Of a DNA stretch of 64,000 bases, positions 24,727-33,681 are shown one piece after another. The position numbers and the translations under genes were made by a program. The stretch covers positions 124,001 through 188,000 of the forward strand of contig NZ_JAJVKV010000016.1 of the NCBI RefSeq assembly GCF_024198175.1. Reading direction: 5' to 3'. This stretch comes from Pyxidicoccus xibeiensis (GTDB taxonomy: Bacteria; Myxococcota; Myxococcia; Myxococcales; Myxococcaceae). The notes beneath the pieces were generated by a model. It saw nothing but the letters and a program-made list of their open reading frames with translations, had not been told where the DNA came from and ran no database searches. Numbering within the stretch: the stretch's first letter is position 1; each line of letters begins with the position of its first letter.

Positions 24727-25173
24727 ATGGACGTCGGACTCGCGCCCGGGGCGGCGGCGCCCCGCTGGGAGCACCTCACCCGGGGAACCGAGCGGGTGGT
24801 GCGCGGCAATGGCCGCTCGCCGGAGGAGGCCTTCGAGCAGGCCGCGGTGGCGCTGTGCGCGCTGGTGGCGGACCCGGCGGCGGTGGAGGTGCGCGAGGAG
24901 ATACCCGTGGAGTGCGACGCGCCGGACCGCGAGCGGCTGCTGGCGGACTGGCTGCGCGCCGTCATCCAGCTGATGGCCGCCCGGGACTTGCGCTTCCGCT
25001 GCTTCGCGGTGCGCCTGGACGGCCGGCACCTGTTCGGCCTCGCCTTCGGTGAGCACGTGGACCGCGCGCGCCACCCCGACGCCGTGGACGTGCGCGGCGT
25101 CACGCTGGTGGGCCCCTCCGTGCGGCGCACGGCGGATGGGCGGTGGACGGCCGAGTGCGAGGTGGAGGTCTGA
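24727..25173 (+). CDS. Archease-like protein
   Basis: 148 residues from the ATG at 24727 (GGAGGAGCG upstream). An earlier ATG at 24688 overlaps the previous stop and gives 161. Family likeness is in WEH near the start, SPEEAFEQAAVAL, and VDVRGVTL near the end. The usual H-x-A-D segment at the start is altered (HLTRGTERVVR), so calcium binding may be impaired. Archease normally aids the RtcB RNA ligase; no RtcB gene is present in this window. Confidence 0.75.
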   Translation: MDVGLAPGAAAPRWEHLTRGTERVVRGNGRSPEEAFEQAAVALCALVADPAAVEVREEIPVECDAPDRERLLADWLRAVIQLMAARDLRFRCFAVRLDGRHLFGLAFGEHVDRARHPDAVDVRGVTLVGPSVRRTADGRWTAECEVEV

Positions 25174-25222
25174 GCGGCGAAACTCCGCGCGCCCGAGGCC
25201 CGAGTCGTGAGAGGAGACGCGC

Positions 25223-26428
25223 ATGGGAACGCGGGCAGTGGAGCTGCGAGGCGCGGGCGGCACGCCGGTGACGGCCACGCTGGAGCTGCCCCCAGGCCGG
25301 CCCGCCGCCAGCGCGGTGCTGGTGTCGTGCTTCGCGTGCCTGGGCGCCTCGGCCGGGACGGCCCGGCTGTGCCATGCGCTGGTGTCGCGGGGCTTCGCCG
25401 TGCTGCGGCTGGACTTCACCGCGGCGCCCAACGCCGACGGGACGGAGGGACGGCTGGACACGGTGCCCTCCGTGGACGCGGTGGTGGAAGCGGCGGCCTG
25501 GCTGCGCGAGCGCTACCCGCCCGCCCGCCTGCTGGTGGGCCACAGCCTGGGGGGCACGGCCGCCGCCGCCGCGCTGCCCCGGCTGCCGGAGGTCGCGGCG
25601 CTGGCGCTGGTGAACACCCCCGCCGGCCCGGAGCCGCTGCTGGAGCGGCTGGAGCCCGCCGCGCGCGAGGCGAAGCAGGGGGAGGTGGTGCTGGGGCCGG
25701 GACGGCTGCGCCTCACGCGCGGCTTCCTCCAGGACATCGACGCGGCGAACGTGGCGCGGGCGCTGGGCGGCTTCCCGGGCTCCGTGCTGGCGCTGCACGC
25801 GCCGGAGGACCGGTACGTGGGGCTGGAGCACGCGCGGCGCCTCCTGTCGGCCGCGCGGAGGCCCGCCAGCCTGTTGATGCTCGAGGGCGCGGACCACTTC
25901 CTCTCGCGCGAGGCGGACGCGGTCTTCGCGGCGGACCTGCTGGGCCCGTGGGCCGCGCGGTGGGTGACACCGGTGCGCGAGCGCGAGACCCCGCTGCCCC
26001 CGGGCGTGGTGGAGGTCCACGAGGCGGGCGAGGGCCGCTTCGCCCAGGACATCCGCGTGGGCACGCACCGGCTGCGCTCGGACGAGCCGCTGCGGGTGGG
26101 CGGTGACGACACGGGCCCCACGCCCTACGGGCTGCTGCTGGCCGCACTGGGCGCGTGTACGGCCATGACGCTGCGCATGTATGCGGCGCAGAAGGGCTGG
26201 CCCCTGGAGCACGTCCACGTCCAGCTGAGCCACGACAAGGTCCACGCGAAGGACTGCGCGGAGTGCGAGACGAAGGAGGGGAGGGTGGACCAGCTGAAGC
26301 GCTCGGTGAAGGTGTCCGGGCCGCTGACGCAGGAGCAGCGGGCGAAGCTGCTGGTCATGGCGGACCGGTGCCCGGTGCACCGGACGCTGGAATCGGAAGT
26401 GGACGTCAGGACGGTGTTGGAGGATTGA
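25223..26428 (+). CDS. Alpha/beta hydrolase-OsmC fusion protein
   Basis: 401 residues. Residues ~1-255 are a serine hydrolase with GHSLGG at 106-111 and a late Asp/His (APEDRYVG, GADHFLS). Residues ~265-401 are an OsmC/Ohr-type peroxiredoxin with its two reactive cysteines, Cys312 (ALGACTAM) and Cys383 (ADRCPVH). OsmC domains reduce organic or lipid hydroperoxides, and the hydrolase may release or process the acyl substrate. Last gene of the stress-type cluster that starts at 23296. Confidence 0.9.
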   Translation: MGTRAVELRGAGGTPVTATLELPPGRPAASAVLVSCFACLGASAGTARLCHALVSRGFAVLRLDFTAAPNADGTEGRLDTVPSVDAVVEAAAWLRERYPPARLLVGHSLGGTAAAAALPRLPEVAALALVNTPAGPEPLLERLEPAAREAKQGEVVLGPGRLRLTRGFLQDIDAANVARALGGFPGSVLALHAPEDRYVGLEHARRLLSAARRPASLLMLEGADHFLSREADAVFAADLLGPWAARWVTPVRERETPLPPGVVEVHEAGEGRFAQDIRVGTHRLRSDEPLRVGGDDTGPTPYGLLLAALGACTAMTLRMYAAQKGWPLEHVHVQLSHDKVHAKDCAECETKEGRVDQLKRSVKVSGPLTQEQRAKLLVMADRCPVHRTLESEVDVRTVLED

Positions 26429-26490
26429 GCGTCCCCGCCGCGGCCCCGGGGCTGGTAGGGTCCGCACCCCTCTTCATTTGGACACCCTTC

Positions 26491-27042
26491 ATGATTTCGC
26501 GTGAGCAGCGCTTCGTCTGGCTGGACCTGGAGATGACCGGATTGGACCCCGAGTCGTGCGCCATCATCGAGATTGGCGTCGTCATCACCGGGCCGGACCT
26601 GCGGCCCATCGCGGAGATGGAGCGCGTCATCTGGCAGCCGGAGGAGGTCCTCCAGCGCATGGAGCCTGTCGTGAAGGACATGCACACGCGCAACGGGCTG
26701 CTGGACAAGGTGCGCGCCTCCACCACGTCCCTGCGCGTGGCGGAGCGTGACGTGACGGCGCTGGTGTCCGAGCACTGCGCGCTGGGCGAGGGCGTGCTCG
26801 CCGGCAACTCCATCCACACGGACCGGCGCTTCCTCTTCCGCTACATGCCCATGCTGGAGCGCTTCCTCCACTACCGCATGGTGGACGTGACGAGCCTCAA
26901 GGTGCTGGTGCGCGCCTGGTACCCGAACCTCGTGGAGCCCCGCAAGCCGCCCGCCGGGCACACCGCGCTGGCGGACGTGCGCGCCAGCCTCGCCGAGCTC
27001 CAGTACTACCGGGACATCCTCTTCCGCGCGACGCCGGGCTGA
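26491..27042 (+). CDS. orn: Oligoribonuclease
   Basis: 183-residue DEDDh 3'-5' exonuclease that degrades 2-5 nt RNAs and pGpG. Motifs: VWLDLEMTGLD (Asp12, Glu14), the NSIHTDRRFL segment and the catalytic His/Asp in HTALADVRAS. Length matches the family (~180). The 62 bp before it separates it from the OsmC fusion, and a promoter may lie there. It is convergent with the receiver-domain gene, 21 bp apart. Confidence 0.93.
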   Translation: MISREQRFVWLDLEMTGLDPESCAIIEIGVVITGPDLRPIAEMERVIWQPEEVLQRMEPVVKDMHTRNGLLDKVRASTTSLRVAERDVTALVSEHCALGEGVLAGNSIHTDRRFLFRYMPMLERFLHYRMVDVTSLKVLVRAWYPNLVEPRKPPAGHTALADVRASLAELQYYRDILFRATPG

Positions 27043-27063
27043 AGCGGCCCGGCGCGCGGCGCC

Positions 27064-27453
27064 TCAGTGGGCGCCGTTCGCTCCCCCCGAGCCCGGCGGC
27101 TTGCCGCCGAGCAGCTCGGAGATGGTGTCCAGCAGCACGTCCAGCTCGAACGGCTTGGCGAGGAAGCGCGCGCTGGAGCGGCGCTCCTCGTCGGAGATGC
27201 GGCCGGCGCTCATCACCACCACGGGGATTTCGCGCAGGCTGGCGTCGTCGCGCATGCGGCGCAGCATCTCCCGGCCGTCCATGACGGGCATCATCAGGTC
27301 CAGCAGCACCAGGTCCGGCCGTGAGGCCGCCATGCGCTGCAGGCCCTCCGAGCCGTTGAAGGCGGTGACGATGTCGTAGCCCTCCACGGACAGGATGTCC
27401 TGGAGCGCCTCGACGATGGCCAGCTCGTCGTCCACGATGAGGAGCCGCTTCAT
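27064..27453 (-). CDS. Single-domain response regulator (CheY-like)
   Basis: 129 residues: one receiver domain with acidic pocket (VDDE, residues 7-10), phospho-acceptor Asp52 (LLDLMMP) and the conserved Lys in FLAKPF. There is no output domain. Its start overlaps the stop of the KaiC-like gene (ATGA), so the pair are translationally coupled and likely act together. The cognate kinase is not encoded alongside. Confidence 0.9.
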   Translation of the reverse strand: MKRLLIVDDELAIVEALQDILSVEGYDIVTAFNGSEGLQRMAASRPDLVLLDLMMPVMDGREMLRRMRDDASLREIPVVVMSAGRISDEERRSSARFLAKPFELDVLLDTISELLGGKPPGSGGANGAH

Positions 27454-28991
27454 GCGCTACCCCTCTTCTTCTTGGGCGGCCGCTTGCGACCGCCAGCTTG
27501 CTTCTTCCGGGGCTTCTTCGCCGCCCCCGGTGTCACGGGCCGCGCCTGGCCGGTGAGGATGGCCTCGGCGCTCTCGAAGGTCTCCGCCACGTCGATGCCT
27601 TCAGCGGTGATGGAGAACAGGCGCAGGGCCGGGTCGTTGTCGCTCTCGCGCATCTTCAGCACGGACAGCATGCGGTACAGCTGCGAGCGCAGCTCCACGA
27701 AGCGCAACAGGAGGATGTTGTCGATGATGGCCTCCACCCGCTCCAGCGGCGCGTTGAGCTCCGGGCCGAAGAGGGTGTTGGTCTGCTGCGTGGCCAGGGT
27801 GGTGACGCCCAGCGCGCGCAGCTCGTTGGTCATCGCGGTGAGGAAGCGCGGGGTGCGGTGGGGGTCCGTGGACTCCTGGATGAAGGGCTCCAGGCCATCC
27901 AGCACCAGCCGCTGGATTTTGTGCTTCTTCACCAGGTCGAACAGCTCCTGCACCAGCGCGTCCGGCAGCGACTCCACCGCCACGCGGGACTCCAGGTGCA
28001 GCGTGCCTGCCTTCACATGCTTGCGCAGGTCCAGGCTCACCAGCTCCGCCTTGTTGAGGATGCGGGCTGGCGACTCCACGAAGCCGAAGTACAGGCCCGG
28101 CTCTCCCCGGCGCGCGCCCTCCGCCAGGAAGTGCAGGCACATCAGCGTCTTGCCGCTGCCGGGCGAGCCGAAGACGAGCGTGGACGAGTAGCGCACCAGG
28201 CCGCCATGGAGCATCTCGTCCAGGCGGGGGATGCCGAAGGACTGCCGCTGCGAGAGCTCCGGCACCCGGTCCGTCTGTCCCGAGTACAGGGCCTCCACGC
28301 GCGGGTAGATGAGGAGCCCGTTGTCGGTGATGTCGAAGCTGTGCCGGCCGACCATCTGCGAGCCACCCCGGAACTTCGACACCTCCAGGCTGCGCACGGA
28401 CTTCACGCCGAGCGGCTCCATGGCGAGCTGGACGACGCCATCCACCATGGCGAACTGCGGGTCCGCCGGGTCGCTGCGCTGGCCGGTGAGCAGCAGGGTG
28501 GTGCAGCCGGCGAGCGCGTTGTGGACGCACAGGCCGTGGAGGAACTCGCGGTAGGCCAGGCGCGACTCGGCGCGCTCCTCCACCGCGGCCAGGCCGTCCA
28601 GCACCAGCGCGGTGGCGCCGTGCTCTCGCACCGAGCGGAAGATGAGCTTGCTCAGGCCGGCCAGGCCCTCGGCCTTCAGGGGGGCGTAGCCGCTCTCGTA
28701 GTGGAGCGTGCGGCCAATCACGTCGCCGCGGAAGAAGCGCATGTCCTGCAGGTGCAGCACCATGCGCGAGTGCGACTCGGCGAGCACGGTGAGGTAGATG
28801 GCCTTTTCACCCCGGGCCACGGTGGTGAAGCAGAACTGGTTGCCCAGGATGGTCTTCCCCGTCCCTGGGAGCCCAGTGATGATGTAGGTGCCGCCCCGAA
28901 GCCAGCCCCCGCGCAGCAGGGTATCCAGCCCTGGCACGCCAGTGGCAACCCGCGGGGTGGCTTCTCCCGGCAGGTCAGAGGTGTCCGTCAC
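27450..28991 (-). CDS. KaiC-like RecA-fold ATPase, double domain
   Basis: 513 residues from GTG at 28991 (GGAG five bases upstream). Two RecA/KaiC lobes carry Walker A boxes GLPGTGKT at 40-47 and GSPGSGKT near 275-282. Both have downstream Walker B-like LVLDGL segments. The C-terminus is Lys/Arg/Pro-rich. It resembles the KaiC-like proteins of non-cyanobacteria, where it usually pairs with response regulators rather than KaiA/KaiB. No kaiB is present. A timing role is not implied; signalling is more likely. Confidence 0.88.
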   Translation of the reverse strand: MTDTSDLPGEATPRVATGVPGLDTLLRGGWLRGGTYIITGLPGTGKTILGNQFCFTTVARGEKAIYLTVLAESHSRMVLHLQDMRFFRGDVIGRTLHYESGYAPLKAEGLAGLSKLIFRSVREHGATALVLDGLAAVEERAESRLAYREFLHGLCVHNALAGCTTLLLTGQRSDPADPQFAMVDGVVQLAMEPLGVKSVRSLEVSKFRGGSQMVGRHSFDITDNGLLIYPRVEALYSGQTDRVPELSQRQSFGIPRLDEMLHGGLVRYSSTLVFGSPGSGKTLMCLHFLAEGARRGEPGLYFGFVESPARILNKAELVSLDLRKHVKAGTLHLESRVAVESLPDALVQELFDLVKKHKIQRLVLDGLEPFIQESTDPHRTPRFLTAMTNELRALGVTTLATQQTNTLFGPELNAPLERVEAIIDNILLLRFVELRSQLYRMLSVLKMRESDNDPALRLFSITAEGIDVAETFESAEAILTGQARPVTPGAAKKPRKKQAGGRKRPPKKKRGSA

Positions 28992-29126
28992 ACGTGCTCC
29001 TTCCGCCCTCGGGAGCGAAGGTAGGACACCGCCGGACGCGAACCACTGAATTGAAGTCGGTGTGTTCGGAATCCTGCGCTGGACCCGGGGGCCTCCTGCC
29101 GAGGGGCGGACGCTCCGGGGCGAGGC

Positions 29127-30044
29127 TCACCGGGGCCGTCCCACGGAGGGAGGGGCGGCGAGGGGTTCCGGGGAGGCGAAGCCGGCGAAGAGCTCTCCGG
29201 TGACGTACGCACGGTGCGTGCGGGATGGGCGCCGGAGGTAGTCGTTGAGCACCTCGCGGTGGGTGCGGGCGCGGTGGTGCGTGGGCCAGCGCAGGTGCAT
29301 GCGGGAGCGGGCAATGCCCTTGCCGCCGCGGTGGATGAAGGTGACGAGCCCGCCGGGCTCCACCTGCTCCACGACGCCGACGTGGGTGAGGCCGTCGTTG
29401 CGGCGTCCATCGCCGTTGCGGTCATACGTCTCGCGGAAGAAGACGAGGTCTCCCGGGCGGGGCTTCGAGCGGTGGAGCGCGCCCCGGCGGCGCACGGAGC
29501 GATACATGTGCGTCACGCCGTTGTCGCCCTTGCGGCCGGGGCCCGCCATGAGGTCGATGCCCGTGCCCGTATAGGCGAGGCGCGCGAGGCCCGTGCAGTC
29601 ATCCGGCACGGAGGTGCTGACGGAGCGAAGGGAGCTGACGCCCACGAGCCCGGTGGCATTCGCGGCGATGCGCTTGCCCACGCGCGACGTGGAAGCGGCG
29701 GGCGCAGTCGCCGCGGTGCTGCCCGTGGAGGACGCGCGCTGCTTGCGGGTCGCGGCGGCACCCTGCTTCTTGGTGGCCGAGGCAGCCTTCTTCCGGGGCG
29801 TCGATGAACTCTTCGTGGAGGACACGCCCTTCTTGCTGTCCCGCTCCGAGGCCGTTCCACGTGACGCGTCCTTCCGCCGAGGCGGCGAGGACACGTCTGC
29901 TCGGGCGAGGAGCATGCCGCCGACCGGCACACCCTGTGCCGCGAGCCCGTACTCCGGGGGCACGGTGTGCGCGTAGGCGCGTGAGCTGCCAACGGCCACG
30001 GGGCCGAGTACTGCTACGACGACCAGGAGAAAGCGACGGAGCAT
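29127..30044 (-). CDS. Secreted NlpC/P60-like endopeptidase
   Basis: 305 residues. A signal peptide (cleavage near ...SSRAYA) is followed by a Lys/Ser/Thr/Ala-rich low-complexity linker ~55-120, then an NlpC/P60-type domain. Catalytic Cys150 lies in DDCTGLARLAY, and the RPGDLVFF and THVGVV motifs supply the usual His region. It should cleave peptidoglycan peptides in the periplasm. The basic linker may bind anionic polymers or DNA (inference). The region 28992-29126 upstream of the KaiC-like gene holds only regulatory sequence. Confidence 0.85.
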   Translation of the reverse strand: MLRRFLLVVVAVLGPVAVGSSRAYAHTVPPEYGLAAQGVPVGGMLLARADVSSPPRRKDASRGTASERDSKKGVSSTKSSSTPRKKAASATKKQGAAATRKQRASSTGSTAATAPAASTSRVGKRIAANATGLVGVSSLRSVSTSVPDDCTGLARLAYTGTGIDLMAGPGRKGDNGVTHMYRSVRRRGALHRSKPRPGDLVFFRETYDRNGDGRRNDGLTHVGVVEQVEPGGLVTFIHRGGKGIARSRMHLRWPTHHRARTHREVLNDYLRRPSRTHRAYVTGELFAGFASPEPLAAPPSVGRPR

Positions 30045-30163
30045 TGTCTTGCCCGACGCTAACGCCCACGCCCCTATTCACCTGGCGCGCGGGTGTCCCT
30101 GGCCGCTTCGGGTGCTCCCTGTGCGTGCAGGCAGGCGGGCCATCCACCCGCGCGCCGACTGGC

Positions 30164-31726
30164 TCACACCACTGTGGAGGCGCCCGAGACCACCAGCCTG
30201 TCGCGCAGCAGGTGCTTCTGCACCTTGCCCAGCGCATTGCGAGGCAGCGCCTGCATGAAGACGACGCGCCGCGGCTTCTTGAAGCTGGCGAGCCGGTCCT
30301 TGCAGAAGTCGACGAGCGACTGGGCTTCCGGCGCGGGCCCTCCAGCGACGGGCACCACCACGGCGACCACCTGCTCACCGAAGTCCGCGTCCGGCATGCC
30401 GAGCACGGCCACCTCGGCGACGCCCGGGTGCATGGCGAGCACCTCCTCCACCTCGCGCGGATACACGTTGAAGCCGCCGCTGATGATGAGCTCGCGAGCC
30501 CGGCCGGTAATCCGCAGGTAGCCGTCCGTGTCTTGCTCTCCCAGGTCGCCCGTGCGGAACCAACCCTCCGGGTCGAACGACTCCATGGTGGCGTCCGGGC
30601 GCTCCCAGTAGCCGGCGAAGACGTGGGGACCGCGGACCTCGATTTCACCCGTCTGCCCGGGCGGCAGCGGCTGGCGCGTGCGCACGTCCACCACGCGGAC
30701 CTCCTGGCCCGGGAAGGGGAAGCCCACGGTGCCGGGGCGGCGCTCGCCGTCGTACGGGTTGGTGGTGTTCATGATGGTCTCCGTCATCCCGTACCGCTCC
30801 AGGATGCGAGCACCGAACTCCGCCGCGATGTCGCCGAACAGCTGCGGGCTCAGCGGCGCCGAGCCGGACACCCACAGGCGCAGTTGGCGCGGCTTCACGC
30901 CGGTGCGCCGGGACTCCTCCAGCAGCCGCACGTACATGGTGGGCACGCCGAAGAACATCGTGAGCGAGGCGTCATCGCGCAGCGAGCCCAGCACCTCCAT
31001 GGCCCCGAAGCGCCGCCGCAGGTCCACGCTGGCGCCGGTGAACAGCGTGCCGTGCATGCCCACCATGAGCCCGTGGGTGTGGAACAACGGCAGGGCGAGC
31101 AGCAGCCGGTCCGCCTCCGTCCACCGCCACGCCTCGGTGACGGCCGTCACGTTGGCCACCAGGTTGCGGTGCAGCAGCATGGCGCCCTTGGAGCGGCCGG
31201 TGGTGCCGGAGGTGTAGCCGAGCACGGCCAGGTCATTGGACCTGGGCAGCTCGAGCGGCACGGTGGCGTCCGTGCCACGGGAGCGCAGCTCCTCGAACGG
31301 AATCACGGTGAGGGACGCCGGGAGCGCGGCGGCAGGGGGCTCCACGGTGATGAGCCACTGGAGTGAGGGCAGGTGCAGCGGGGCCAGCTCCGTCGCGCCC
31401 GAGGTGCCGGTGATGCACGCGCGGGCCTTCGCGTCGGAGAGGATGTGGGCCAGCTCCACCTGGCGGTACGCGGTGTTGACGAGCACCACCACGCCCCCCG
31501 CGTACTGCACGCCGAGGTAGGCCATGACGAACTGTGGGCTGTTCTCCAGGAACAGCGCCACACGCTCGCCGCGCTGGAGGCCGAGGTGCTTCAAGCCACG
31601 AGCGAACTCGGCGACGCCGCCAGCGAGCTGTCCGTAGGAGTACGCCTCGTCCTCGAACGTGAGCAGCGGTCGCTCGGGGGCGCGGTGGGCATGGTCGAGG
31701 AAGGCTTCGAGCAGGGAGGACGGCAT
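30164..31726 (-). CDS. AMP-dependent acyl-CoA synthetase (malonyl-CoA synthetase-like)
   Basis: 520-residue ANL-superfamily enzyme. The P-loop-like A3 motif is YTSGTTGRSKGAM. A5 reads ERYGMTET followed by NPYDGERRPGTVG, a pattern typical of MatB/ACSF3-type malonyl-CoA synthetases. The A8/A10 region (FRTGDLG, LPRNALGKVQK) is complete, with the catalytic Lys near the C-terminus. It activates a carboxylic acid to its CoA thioester. Malonate as substrate is likely but not certain. Confidence 0.85.
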   Translation of the reverse strand: MPSSLLEAFLDHAHRAPERPLLTFEDEAYSYGQLAGGVAEFARGLKHLGLQRGERVALFLENSPQFVMAYLGVQYAGGVVVLVNTAYRQVELAHILSDAKARACITGTSGATELAPLHLPSLQWLITVEPPAAALPASLTVIPFEELRSRGTDATVPLELPRSNDLAVLGYTSGTTGRSKGAMLLHRNLVANVTAVTEAWRWTEADRLLLALPLFHTHGLMVGMHGTLFTGASVDLRRRFGAMEVLGSLRDDASLTMFFGVPTMYVRLLEESRRTGVKPRQLRLWVSGSAPLSPQLFGDIAAEFGARILERYGMTETIMNTTNPYDGERRPGTVGFPFPGQEVRVVDVRTRQPLPPGQTGEIEVRGPHVFAGYWERPDATMESFDPEGWFRTGDLGEQDTDGYLRITGRARELIISGGFNVYPREVEEVLAMHPGVAEVAVLGMPDADFGEQVVAVVVPVAGGPAPEAQSLVDFCKDRLASFKKPRRVVFMQALPRNALGKVQKHLLRDRLVVSGASTVV

Positions 31727-31788
31727 GGGGCGCGCAGCCTACTTCCACCAACCCGCAGGGAGGCATGAGGACTCACTCCTGTATTTAA

Positions 31789-31808
31789 TTGAATAGCGGG
31801 TAATTCAA
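31789..31808. promoter_or_regulatory. AT-rich inverted repeat in divergent region
   Basis: TTGAAT at 31789-31794 and its exact complement ATTCAA at 31803-31808, 8 bp apart. They lie in an unusually AT-rich patch between the divergent acyl-CoA synthetase and secreted glycosidase genes. A regulator site or promoter is plausible. Nothing else stands out in the 157-bp gap. Confidence 0.4.
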
Positions 31809-31883
31809 GCTCATCGTGGGAGTCCACTACGGACGGTGGGGAGACGGTCCTCACGGTCCATTCCTCTCTCCGGGAGTCTTCCC

Positions 31884-33461
31884 ATGACGTTGGAGTTTCG
31901 TCGTTGGAGTCGAGCCGTACGCGCGGTGCTCGCGGGAGTGCTGGCGGTGCTGACGCTGGTGCCGGCGGCGGGCGAGGCGAACCTGCCGTATCCCACGCGA
32001 AGCGCGTACCGCATCAAGGGCGTGCAGCCGGACTTCTGGCCGAGCTACGACGAGCTCGTGGGGAACAACACGGGCGGCGTGGCGATGAACCTGGTGTGGG
32101 CCAGCTGGGAGCCATCGCCGCAGGCTCCGCCGTGCACTGCGGGCCGGGTGGAGTACAGCGGGCGGTGTTTCGTGGTGGATGCGGCGGTGGACGCGGCCAT
32201 CCGCGAGTGGACGGCGCGGGGCGTGGTGGTGACGGCGGTGGTGTACGGGGTGCCAGCCTGGGCGCGAGCGGGGCGGGTGTGTACGCCGGCGGCGCCGGGC
32301 TTCGAAATCTTCTGCGCGCCCAACAACGCGGCGGACTACGGGCGCTTCGCCGGCATGTTGTCGCAGCGCTACAACGGGCTCAACGGGAATGGCCGCATCG
32401 CGGACTTCGTCATCCACAACGAGGTGAACTCGAACGACTGGTTCGACATCGGCTGCGGGCAGGGGGCGGGAGCGTGCAACACCACCGCGTGGCTGGACAC
32501 GTACGCGGCCAACTACAACGCGGCCTATGACCAGGTGGTGGCGCATCAGCCGGCGGCGAAGGTGCTCATCTCGCTGACGCACCACTTCGGCACGGAGTTC
32601 AACCAGCCGGCGGCGCACAGCCCGCTGCTGTCGGGCATCACCGTCATCAGCGGCATCGCCGCGCGGGCGGGCTCGCGGGCATGGCGCGTGGCGTATCACC
32701 CGTATGCGCCGGACCTCTTCAAGCCCCAGTTCTCCGCGGACGACTACCCGCGAGTGACGTACGGCAACCTCGGGGCGCTGGCGGGCTGGCTGCGCAAGAC
32801 GTACCCCGGCAGGCCGCACGCGTGGGAAATCCAGCTCACGGAGAGCGGCATCAACTCGACGAGTCCGCAGTCGTCCGAGGCCGCGCAGCAGGCGGCGGTG
32901 TGTGACACGTTCCGCAACGTGCTGGGGACGCCGGGCATCGAGAGCTACATCTACCACCGCATGCGGGACAACGCGGCGGAGGGCGGCTTGGGGCTCGGGC
33001 TGCGGAGGCAGGACGGCAGCGCGAAGCCGGCGTGGAGCACGTGGGCGCTGGCGAACCGCAACGACCTGAACCCGAAGCAGCTCTCCTGCGGCTTCGAGGA
33101 CCTGCCGTACACGCGGCTGCGGCGGGCGTACCACTCGACGCGGGGACACTGGGCGTCGTCACGGCTGCCGCCTCCGGGCTTCCGTGTGGAGTCCTCGTGG
33201 AGGCTGCTGCGGGACGCGGCGCCGGGCACGCGGATGCTGTACGAGTGCCGCGTGGGCAACCACAACCTGCTCTCGCCGGACGTGAACTGCGAGGGCCAGC
33301 TGCCCATGGGGCCGGTGGGCCACATCTACACGTCGCAGGTGGCGGGCACGGTGCCGCTGTACCGGTGCCGCATCGGCCAGGGGCAGGACCACTTCGTCTC
33401 CGGCGCGTCCAACTGCGAGGGACACGTGACGGAGCAGCTGCTCGGCTTCGCCGTGCAGTAG
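31884..33461 (+). CDS. Secreted glycoside-hydrolase-like protein (DUF5722-like)
   Basis: 525 residues with a Sec signal peptide (cleavage near VPAAGEA). The main domain (~35-400) looks like a TIM-barrel hydrolase of the DUF5722/GH39-like group, with an acid candidate Glu in VIHNEVNS and a second in LTESGINS. The C-terminal ~110 residues have repeated 'YeCr...h.....CEG' units ([10 protein letters not shown] and [10 protein letters not shown]), probably a carbohydrate-binding or surface module. ATG at 31884, with GGGAG upstream, starts the signal peptide. The substrate is unknown. Confidence 0.72.
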   Translation: MTLEFRRWSRAVRAVLAGVLAVLTLVPAAGEANLPYPTRSAYRIKGVQPDFWPSYDELVGNNTGGVAMNLVWASWEPSPQAPPCTAGRVEYSGRCFVVDAAVDAAIREWTARGVVVTAVVYGVPAWARAGRVCTPAAPGFEIFCAPNNAADYGRFAGMLSQRYNGLNGNGRIADFVIHNEVNSNDWFDIGCGQGAGACNTTAWLDTYAANYNAAYDQVVAHQPAAKVLISLTHHFGTEFNQPAAHSPLLSGITVISGIAARAGSRAWRVAYHPYAPDLFKPQFSADDYPRVTYGNLGALAGWLRKTYPGRPHAWEIQLTESGINSTSPQSSEAAQQAAVCDTFRNVLGTPGIESYIYHRMRDNAAEGGLGLGLRRQDGSAKPAWSTWALANRNDLNPKQLSCGFEDLPYTRLRRAYHSTRGHWASSRLPPPGFRVESSWRLLRDAAPGTRMLYECRVGNHNLLSPDVNCEGQLPMGPVGHIYTSQVAGTVPLYRCRIGQGQDHFVSGASNCEGHVTEQLLGFAVQ

Positions 33462-33465
33462 CGGT

Positions 33466-33650
33466 GAAAGGAACGTTCCTTCCAACTCGGAGGGGCGCGT
33501 CCCCTCTGCCCTGGCCTGGAAGGAACGCTCCTTCCAACTCGGGAGGCGTGTCCCCGCCGCGCCCTGGCCTGGAAGGAACGCTCCTTCCAGCTCGGGAGGC
33601 GCGTCCCCGCCGCCTTGCCCGGAAGGAACCTTCATTCCAATTCGAGGGCG
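33466..33650. repeat. Four tandem ~52-bp units, each with an 18-bp near-palindrome
   Basis: Units begin at 33466, 33518, 33571 and 33621, with periods of 52, 53 and 50 bp. Each starts with GGAAGGAACGCTCCTTCC or a close variant, a near-perfect inverted repeat, followed by AACTCGGGAGGCG and a C-rich tail. Copy 4 is most diverged. The array fills the gap between two convergent genes, so it could act as a multi-hairpin terminator, a protein-binding array or a mobile intergenic repeat. It is not CRISPR: there are no unique spacers. Confidence 0.85.
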
Positions 33651-33681
33651 CGTCGCCACCTCCGGGCCCTGCGAGGCTCAC

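Noticed and set aside
33466-33650. CRISPR array
   Set aside because: The units are contiguous repeats without unique spacers, only four copies, and no cas genes are nearby.
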